Below, piece after piece: positions 57,766-63,476 of a stretch of 63,476 bases of DNA (position 1 is its first letter; the number at the start of each line of letters is the position of its first letter). The stretch lies in the NCBI GenBank assembly GCA_021841005.1, contig JAKBVZ010000001.1, forward strand, positions 7,550-71,025. Direction: 5' to 3'. The position numbers and the translations under genes are program-made. The notes below the pieces were generated by a model. It saw only the letters and a program-made list of their open reading frames with translations. It was not told the DNA's origin and did no database searches. Origin of the DNA: Actinomycetes bacterium. Its GTDB lineage: Bacteria; Actinomycetota; Acidimicrobiia; Acidimicrobiales; JAMCPL01.

Positions 57766-58632
57766 CTAAAGCTGAAAGTGTTGTACCGGGTTACCAGTGG
57801 AGGAGCACAATAGGTTAAACTCCGCATGCCAGCGGGAAGCGACCTGGCTTTGGGACCAATGTTCATAAGATGCCAACTGCCCGATAGTCTGGCCCGGTCC
57901 CGAACTCTCATATTGCTGGCAGGCTGCCAGTGTAGATATGTCAGAGCCAGGATTGCCGGTAAGTCTGGTACTTATAATTGCTCCGGCCAGGGAAGCAGGA
58001 AAGACTGGAGATGCTCCAATAGAAGGAGGTCCAGTCACTGCAGATAATGGCGGGGGTTGGATGTCAGACCGTGACAGACCGGAGGACCGTGACAATCCAT
58101 GTGTCGAGCCGGGTGGAATGAATCCCGAAAACCAGTAATTTGTTTCTACCACAAATGCAGCACCTTCCCCTGTTGACAGATCCACTGGAGTGTCAAAAAT
58201 CTTTACTGCCGGCTCTCCCGGCAGGGTGCTGAATGAGGACATAAACTTATCATTCACGCTCACTGGCATAGATGCTCCTGAATTTGTAACCTCTTCTGGA
58301 GCAGGGGTGCCAGTAAGCTCACAAGTCGACGATGAGGTATTCACAAACTCCATGATTAGGTTCGCTTGTCCGGAGCCATAAGGAGTAGCGTAAGCAGCAC
58401 CGTGTGCATTGCGGGCCATCTTCAACTCCAGCTGGGCTGCGTGGCATCGTTGCACACCGGCAATCGATCTTGTTAGCGCAGATTTGCCCTGAACGAGCGT
58501 TGTACGCGTTGGACTTGTAGAAGGGGTGCCGGCACTGGCGCACGCCGCCAGGATAAGCGATCCGGTGATCACGAGCAGGATCATTCCAGGATATTTACGC
58601 AATATTTCACGTAAGCTGTAGTTAGTAGACAT
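57766..58632 (-). CDS. DUF4232-like lipoprotein
   Basis: Exported lipoprotein, 288 aa. Hydrophobic segment GMILLVITGSLILAACASAG ends in a lipobox (LAAC). The pattern CHAAQLELKMARNAHGAAYATPYGSGQANLIMEFVNTSSSTCELTGTPAPEEV matches the same fold as the neighbour at 56350 in its first Cys, Gly-rich turn and second Cys, so the two are probably distant paralogues. Start at 58632 has AAAGGAATAG upstream. TATAAT near 58665 may be its -10. Confidence 0.7.
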   Translation of the reverse strand: MSTNYSLREILRKYPGMILLVITGSLILAACASAGTPSTSPTRTTLVQGKSALTRSIAGVQRCHAAQLELKMARNAHGAAYATPYGSGQANLIMEFVNTSSSTCELTGTPAPEEVTNSGASMPVSVNDKFMSSFSTLPGEPAVKIFDTPVDLSTGEGAAFVVETNYWFSGFIPPGSTHGLSRSSGLSRSDIQPPPLSAVTGPPSIGASPVFPASLAGAIISTRLTGNPGSDISTLAACQQYESSGPGQTIGQLASYEHWSQSQVASRWHAEFNLLCSSTGNPVQHFQL

Positions 58633-58753
58633 TATTCTATTCCTTTCACTTGTTAATTATAACCGTAATAAGTTGGTATATTTGGTACAACGAATTGATC
58701 CCAGTCCCCGGAATTGATGTACCATTGCCACATATCATCTGCTTCTTATATGA

Positions 58754-59464
58754 TCAGTTATAGGTGTAAGACATGGTGGCCACATTAAAGGTCAAACTGA
58801 CACCTGATTCAGACACCAGGTTTATAGTGTTGCCTACAACACTGACAATCTTGAGAGGTGAATTCACTGAAGACAAATACATTTGAAAGCCACATAGTAC
58901 GTGGCAATGCGGCGGCGGTCCATCATAAGTCGGTGCACCAGCGAACCGCTGAAAGACGATACCTCCCCGTCCGGTCTGAAAGTTTCCGACGGTCTGCGCT
59001 CCGGCGAAGATGGTTATCCATCTATTGCCTAGAGCGGGCAGATGGCCAGTGAACCAGGATTTGGTAACCTGAAATGTACTTTGTGAAAACCCAAGACCGT
59101 TGTACACGCCCCTTCCCGAATACACGCCAGGTACTGGAGCTGGCGGTGGCGGTAGTTTTGATAGCTGTTCCATCTTTTTAGCCATTTGCGGGGCCAACTG
59201 CTTTATCGTCTCCTGCTGTAACTTATTCGGATTGACCCCAGGCGGGTACTGGGCCGGTTCTTTAGACCTCAGAAATGCCCTGTAATTCTCCCGCATATTT
59301 AGTGGTATCGTAGTACTGGGCGAATTCGAGGACTTCTTGGTTGCAGAAGTCTTGGTTGCAGAAGTCAACGAGGGATGCATACCTTGTGACATGCTGCCAA
59401 TTACCGCTGCGATACCGATGGCAGCAAGCATCACTACCAGGATTATAATTACACTTCTTTTCAT
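58754..59464 (-). CDS. exported protein of unknown function
   Basis: 236 aa with one N-terminal hydrophobic helix (SVIIILVVMLAAIGIAAVIG), likely an anchor or uncleaved signal. A Thr/Ser-rich linker containing a SATKTSATKK duplication and a Pro-rich segment (LPPPPAPVPG) precede a Gly/Phe-rich C-terminal domain with two Cys (HCHVLCGF). AAAGGAGA upstream of the ATG. It lies 43 bp after the 59508 gene, so probably same transcript. No family recognised. Confidence 0.65.
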   Translation of the reverse strand: MKRSVIIILVVMLAAIGIAAVIGSMSQGMHPSLTSATKTSATKKSSNSPSTTIPLNMRENYRAFLRSKEPAQYPPGVNPNKLQQETIKQLAPQMAKKMEQLSKLPPPPAPVPGVYSGRGVYNGLGFSQSTFQVTKSWFTGHLPALGNRWITIFAGAQTVGNFQTGRGGIVFQRFAGAPTYDGPPPHCHVLCGFQMYLSSVNSPLKIVSVVGNTINLVSESGVSLTFNVATMSYTYN

Positions 59465-59507
59465 AATCTTGTCTCCTTTACTTTAGTTCTCGAACAACGA
59501 CCCTTAG

Positions 59508-60525
59508 TCACTCCCGATGCATTTGGCTTGAGAAGGCGATGCCCACAGGCACCACATTCCAGAAGGTCAGGGCATTCCAGAGGTCTGTCCAAGCCTGCGC
59601 CGAGCTGTTGGTGCCACTATTTAGATCGTACTCATCTAGGACGCTTTCAAAAGCAGCAATGTAGTTGTTCTCATTATTTGCTCCATAGGCACTTATCAGA
59701 GCCCATTGAGTGGCCTGGTCGCCGCTGGTATTATAGATTTCAGGTGCGGCCTCACCTATGTTGTTCCCCCATGAAACATACCAGTAATCGTACTGGTTCC
59801 AATTATTGCTGCAGGAACCGGGTGGGCTTGAGATTGTGGTTGGGCAACCATCAGCAGATCCATGGTCAACATATGAGTAACCAGGTGCATTCGCCTGATA
59901 ACCTGCGGTCCAAGCCAACGTCCCGCTGGCCGAACCCCACGATTCGATGTCATTGCCGCCATAGACAACAACCTGGTCAGCTTCGGCAGAATTATTACTT
60001 ATGTATGACCCAACGGCGCTCACGACGTTACCCCACCCTTGACCACCACCATAATTGACGGAATACCCGGAGTTGTTGGTACCAACAACGAGAAAGAGAG
60101 TTGTCGTGGTGTCAGAGTTGTTGCTAGCACACTTATAGTATCCCCAGGCGAATACTTCGGCAAGGTTTTCATCGGTGGCATAACTGGCGGAGGAAGGCTG
60201 CGTCGGAGAGTTTATCTTGACTCCTGGAAAATATGTACCACTATTAGCATTATCCTGAGCACCAAAATCAAGGATTACGAAGCTATTATTATGATCTGCT
60301 GCATCAGCACTCCCCTGATTACATCCAAGCTGATAGATTGTATTGGTATTTGTAGTGTTTAGGTAAAAGCTCCAATTGGTATTGGGCATTGGCGGAACCG
60401 AAGCATAAGCAACGGTCGAAAACGAGAGAGAGAGCTACAATGCCACTTAAAAACAGTGTAACCGCCATGAGTAATCGCTGGCATCTTCGCCACCTCTTCA
60501 GAAAATCGAGTTTACGGAATATCAT
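59508..60525 (-). pseudogene. secreted protein with signal peptide out of frame (possible phase switch)
   Basis: The mature sequence (59508 to about 60419) is open, about 300 aa, rich in Asn, Tyr, Trp and Gly, beginning SVPPMPNTNWSFYLN. A classic signal peptide, QRLLMAVTLFLSGIVALSL, is encoded just upstream from ATG 60525 (GTG 60540 also possible) but one frame away. The frame break falls at an 11-base CT tract at 60424-60434. Adding one CT unit reads ALSLSFSTVAYA-SVPP, with a perfect AxA cleavage site. The protein family is unknown. Read as either a phase-OFF allele, a pseudogene or a sequencing error. Confidence 0.7.
60424..60434 (-). repeat. CT dinucleotide tract at the signal-peptide frame break
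   Basis: GAGAGAGAGAG on the plus strand, (CT)5C on the coding strand. Gain of one unit, or any net +2/-1 change, joins signal and mature frames. Confidence 0.9.
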
Positions 60526-61138
60526 GTTACGACTAAACACTTACCAATCCATTTCTGTCTGTATCAAAATTACCGACTTCTGCTCGCAGTTAAACTCATA
60601 TCTATACTATGCTACTTTTTCTTACGAAAAACAATAGGTTCACCCAAATTGTAATGAAGTTGTAATATTCACCCTGAATCCATCAAGAATTCAGGTTAAA
60701 TGTCCCTGGTCGTAGACCTGCCGCATAGCGGTATCGCATTGTTTTTTGCGTGAAGACACAGATCAATACGGATCATACAGTGCAATCCTGTCGCTTGCCA
60801 TGCCCTACACCCCTATATGCGTCCGCTGCTCGTCTGGTGCCGGTCCGGTATGGCCACCCAAAAAATCCCCTCATCTGTTCCCTAACGCCTCCCTACGTGC
60901 CGTAGGATGCCTCTCGTGGCATCTGGCAGTAAGGGGTGCCTTTCCGGCATACCGGTCAGAGTCATGAAGGTTAACGGGGATATCAGCAGGGTATCTGCCT
61001 GGTTAATATTAATTTACTGGATGAATACATCCCGGACGGCACATCAGCGACAGTGGTATTATACTTTGAGCGGATTAGTAAAGAGTTGCGGAATATTCAA
61101 CGTCGACAACGGCCAGGAAAGCGGTTCCGGGTCACCTC
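60526..61138. other. gene-free region in the island
   Basis: About 600 bp holding the upstream region of the 59508 gene, T6 and A6 tracts near 60741 and 60860, and structured repeat copy B. No ORF with support. Confidence 0.4.
60876..60960. repeat. structured dispersed repeat, copy B
   Basis: Three consecutive hairpins: CCTACG-TGC-CGTAGG (60892-60906), GATGCC-TCTCGT-GGCATC (60906-60923) and CTGGC...GTCAG (60923-60959) enclosing GGTGCC-TTTCC-GGCA. The last matches copy A, with a G-U pair replacing A's G-C pair in the outer stem. Confidence 0.7.
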
Positions 61139-61987
61139 TTACCGGGAAGCAATGCTCGGGCTCGTGGCCTGCCTCATGCCGAGACCGCCGTAGTCAGTGT
61201 CCCAATAAGCACCAACGGCCCACAGGTCGCCCGTGTTCGTCTGGACAGCCACCTCGAAACCGACGCCTCCGTCGAGCGCGATGATGCTTGGGCTAGTGCC
61301 ATTCATCATCCCAAGGTTCCAAGCCGTATCGCCCAGCGTTCCCACAGTCCAGAGATCCCCCGTGTTCGCCTCGAACGCAATCTCATAGCCGCCATTGACT
61401 GCTGTAATACTTGGGCTCGTGCCGGACATGAGCCCAAGGCTCCAGTTGGTCCCACCGAATGAGTCATCGGCCGTCCATAAGTCACTGGTATTTGCCTGAA
61501 ACGCCACTTTGACCGGCTGGTAGGTACCGCGAAATAGCCCCGGGGTGTTGAAAAACCCGTCAAGTGCAGACACCCACGTCTGTGCTTCAGCATCCTGCGC
61601 CGACGTCAGCATCGCATCGGGCAGCTCCGCAAAATTCTCCAGATCCCGGATGGCCGTCTCGTAGCTGGCGGGATCAGGGGCGTTGCCGTCGTTCACGGCC
61701 TGGGCGAGATCATTAGCCGCGATAAGGAGGTGGGTGCTCATCTCAGAGGAGATCACCCTTGCCGCGATCTCCCACTGGAGTCGGGCCTCCTCGTACTGGA
61801 CAGGAACGCCCGACGCAACGGGCACCATGGATCGGATCGTAGCGGACGGCCTCGTCGCAGCCGGGGACCCTCCCCCGAAGCCAATCGTGCCCGCCAAGAC
61901 CAGTACATCCATAGCGACAGCCACGAAAACACGTTTCGCGATCAACCGCCAACCTTTTTGACTCGGCCGCTGATGGCATTGGAACAT
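61139..61987 (-). CDS. exported beta-propeller-like repeat protein
   Basis: 282 aa. N-terminal hydrophobic stretch (VFVAVAMDVLVLAGTIGFGG) acts as signal or anchor. Residues about 50-150 are helical. The C-terminal half has three repeats of about 45 residues built on VAFQANTxDLWTxx...NLGMMNGTSPSITAL, a pattern shared by actinobacterial secreted propeller or lectin-like domains. The start is uncertain: ATG 61987, or a TTG near 61938 with AAAGGTTGGCGG. The first 46 bp overlap the 3' end of the upstream gene. Confidence 0.68.
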   Translation of the reverse strand: MFQCHQRPSQKGWRLIAKRVFVAVAMDVLVLAGTIGFGGGSPAATRPSATIRSMVPVASGVPVQYEEARLQWEIAARVISSEMSTHLLIAANDLAQAVNDGNAPDPASYETAIRDLENFAELPDAMLTSAQDAEAQTWVSALDGFFNTPGLFRGTYQPVKVAFQANTSDLWTADDSFGGTNWSLGLMSGTSPSITAVNGGYEIAFEANTGDLWTVGTLGDTAWNLGMMNGTSPSIIALDGGVGFEVAVQTNTGDLWAVGAYWDTDYGGLGMRQATSPSIASR

Positions 61988-62913
61988 GTTCTTGGCAAGC
62001 TATGACACCGTTGCTCTAAAATCCGCTCTTCCATTGTAGTTCGATTTGGAGAAGGTGGATTCCAGCCTCTGGGATGACCGGGATAGTGAGTCGTTACGGG
62101 AACGTCAGGTGCTGGTGGATGAGACGTGGTAAGGGCCTGTGAGAGTGGGATGCCTGGGGGGGATGGAAGTGGTGCCACCGAAGGGGCATGACCTGCCAGT
62201 ACGGAAGCTCCCGCTGCATATGGATACCATCTGTTGGTGTCAGTGTCAAAGAACATAGGAAAACCGTTTCCGGTACCGCCACTAACATATCCAACAAAGT
62301 TACTCGGAGTGGGCAGGCCTTGATTTGCTGGCGCGAAAGTTGGAGCAAAAGCAATCCACGGATCCGGCGCCCAGTAAAACTGGAATGACGAGAGACTGTG
62401 GAGCGTCGTGTTTGAAAGGCACTGGGTGTTACCCTGTGCACAGTGTTCTACTGCAATGCCGGAACCACCGGGGGAAATAAAAGAACCCCATCCAGCACCA
62501 GTTTCGCCAGTGCTGCTATAAGCAGCTGGCACAGGTATACTGGGATATAGCTTGCCTCCTACCAGTCCGAACAAGGTTATTGTCCATGTTGTCCCGTGCA
62601 GCTTACATCCCCACATACCAAAGTGCATCGAGAGCGCTTGACGCGTACCTGCAGGGAAAAAACCTGCCACCCTGCAGATATCGGGATTATTCGCGGTACT
62701 CGGTTGTGAAGATGAGGTAGTAGTATCCTGACTTGCTGGCTGTACATGGCTGGAGCCAGGCCGAGCGATAGCCTGCCTGGCAAGCCGAACATGGACCGGT
62801 GACCTTCCACTCCCATTGGATACAGTGGCGGCACTTATTGAAACGGCAACTGCTGTCACAACCAATAATATCGGGAAAATCCAACTGTAGCTTCTTCGGG
62901 CATCACCTGGCAT
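61942..62913 (-). CDS. exported protein of unknown function, under a poly-C promoter
   Basis: 323 aa. Start ATG 62913 is fixed by AAAGGAGGTCACGGC upstream. The signal segment WIFPILLVVTAVAVSISAATV is followed by a Ser/Thr/Gln-rich linker and a domain with four Cys (ICRVAG, WGCKLHG, EHCAQGNTQC). Trp, Phe, Tyr and Gly are abundant, as in cell-surface binding domains. The C-terminal 60 residues are Pro-rich and end basic. No family recognised. Confidence 0.68.
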   Translation of the reverse strand: MPGDARRSYSWIFPILLVVTAVAVSISAATVSNGSGRSPVHVRLARQAIARPGSSHVQPASQDTTTSSSQPSTANNPDICRVAGFFPAGTRQALSMHFGMWGCKLHGTTWTITLFGLVGGKLYPSIPVPAAYSSTGETGAGWGSFISPGGSGIAVEHCAQGNTQCLSNTTLHSLSSFQFYWAPDPWIAFAPTFAPANQGLPTPSNFVGYVSGGTGNGFPMFFDTDTNRWYPYAAGASVLAGHAPSVAPLPSPPGIPLSQALTTSHPPAPDVPVTTHYPGHPRGWNPPSPNRTTMEERILEQRCHSLPRTCSNAISGRVKKVGG

Positions 62914-62986
62914 GCCGTGACCTCCTTTATATCCAGGTTGCCTCACCCATCCACTCGGACAAGGCGCTCACCTTGCTGCTGACTTA

Positions 62987-63011
62987 ATTATACCAGGGGG
63001 GGGGATGTCAA
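62987..63011 (-). promoter_or_regulatory. promoter with C9 tract in the -35/-10 spacer
   Basis: Minus strand: TTGACA (63006-63011), then a 13-bp spacer made of T, nine C and TGG, then TATAAT (62987-62992). Both hexamers are perfect sigma70/SigA consensus; only the spacer is wrong (13 instead of about 17). It lies 74 bp upstream of the ATG at 62913. Confidence 0.8.
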
Positions 63012-63173
63012 GGGGTAAGCATTAAATATTATGAATAATTGATAATTGCCCAGCCCCCTCAGTAGCTGGGTTGTATCTATCCGTGCGTCCAGCAGCTCGG
63101 GCACCATAACCCGAAAGGAGTGATTATGACATAGCCGAGCGATAAGCTCACAACAGTGTCAACGGCCACGAAA

Positions 63174-63320
63174 AATTCCCCATAGGCGGCCATGAGAATT
63201 CCCCAGATACGGACACGGAATTCCCCAGATACGGCCACGGAATTCCCCAGATACGGACACGGAATTCCCCAGATACGGACACGGAAGTCCCCAGATACGG
63301 CCACGGAATTCCCCAGTTTG
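63174..63320. repeat. seven 22-bp repeats, IS21-type end
   Basis: GAATTCCCCAGATACGG-type units start at 63196, 63218, 63240, 63262, 63284 and 63306, exactly 22 bp apart, with a degenerate copy near 63174. Multiple terminal repeats of this kind beside istB are typical transposase-binding sites of IS21-family elements. Confidence 0.9.
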
Positions 63321-63321
63321 G

Positions 63322-63476
63322 TTAGGCCAGGGGCATCACCCCCTTTCCGGAGATGGCATCGGCAAGGCGCACCGACTCACCTTCGGTGAGAATGAGATGA
63401 GCGTGGTGCATTAGGCGGTCGACTAATGCCGAAGCCAAAGTTTTGTCCATCAACTGGTCAAGACCGGAGGGATGGA
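63322..63476 (-). mobile_element. istB: IS21-family istB, 3' end (partial)
   Basis: Minus-strand frame HPSGLDQLMDKTLASALVDR, then LMHHAHLILTEGESVRLADAI, ending at TAA 63322. This is the C-terminus of the IstB ATPase that assists the IstA transposase. The remainder lies outside the window. It marks the edge of an insertion sequence bordering the exported-protein genes. Confidence 0.85.

Noticed and set aside
63174-63320. CRISPR array
   Set aside because: The 22-bp units are directly adjacent with no variable spacers.

Overview
The window is a chromosomal segment of moderate GC content from what is most likely an actinobacterium. The clues are a MshC-type cysteine ligase (mycothiol synthesis), CarD, an InhA-type enoyl reductase, the clpS-DUF2017 pair, a DUF6671 protein and the radA-disA-carD-ispDF-rlmB order. 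I would guess an acidimicrobial-type lineage, but no rRNA is present to confirm this. About 56 kb is ordinary chromosome. The last 7.5 kb is an accessory region.

Layout. 0-5.8 kb: an AddAB-type helicase-nuclease pair, the first gene cut by the window edge inside a (CCTACT)n repeat. 6-9 kb: TetR regulator, enoyl-CoA hydratase, GDP-mannose 4,6-dehydratase. 9-22.5 kb: a peptide and amino-acid block with a C69 peptidase, two aminotransferases, an SCP2 protein, an APC permease, a complete Dpp/Opp-type ABC importer and a Gfo/Idh/MocA oxidoreductase. 22.7-29.7 kb: mshC, thrS, a HIT protein, two convergent K+ channels with RCK domains, and a cold-shock protein. 30.3-36.5 kb: radA, disA, carD, ispDF and an rlmB-type methyltransferase. 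36.6-41 kb: acyl-CoA ligase, superoxide dismutase and an MFS transporter on the minus strand. 41.4-47.7 kb: tRNA-Ser(GCU), rimO, pgsA-like, cinA, macro domain, methyltransferase, DUF6671. 48-53.3 kb: InhA-like reductase, then DabB and DabA, a two-gene inorganic carbon transporter with all four predicted zinc ligands. 53.6-55.6 kb: ctaB, clpS, DUF2017.

55.6-63.5 kb looks acquired. It begins with an IS200/IS605-like transposase fragment and the 5' half of a tRNA-Glu whose 3' half is absent. It carries six exported or lipoprotein genes on the minus strand and ends in an IS21-family element (istB 3' end plus seven 22-bp repeats). Two sites have the form of slipped-strand switches. One is a nine-cytosine tract in the spacer between a perfect -35 (TTGACA) and a perfect -10 (TATAAT). 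The other is a CT-dinucleotide tract exactly where a signal peptide goes out of frame with its mature protein; adding one CT unit restores the frame. I read the region as a candidate phase-variable surface-protein locus.

A second theme is simple-sequence repeat expansion across the whole window. Short tandem repeats lie in leaders, between divergent genes, upstream of a tRNA, and inside conserved enzymes, where they add low-complexity loops (AddA, AddB, Dpp subunits, DabA, CinA). ThrS, the enoyl-CoA hydratase and IspDF carry similar low-complexity loops without obvious repeats remaining. Actinobacteria generally lack MutS/MutL and use NucS, which is reported not to correct indels, so such tracts could stay unstable. 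That link is inference.
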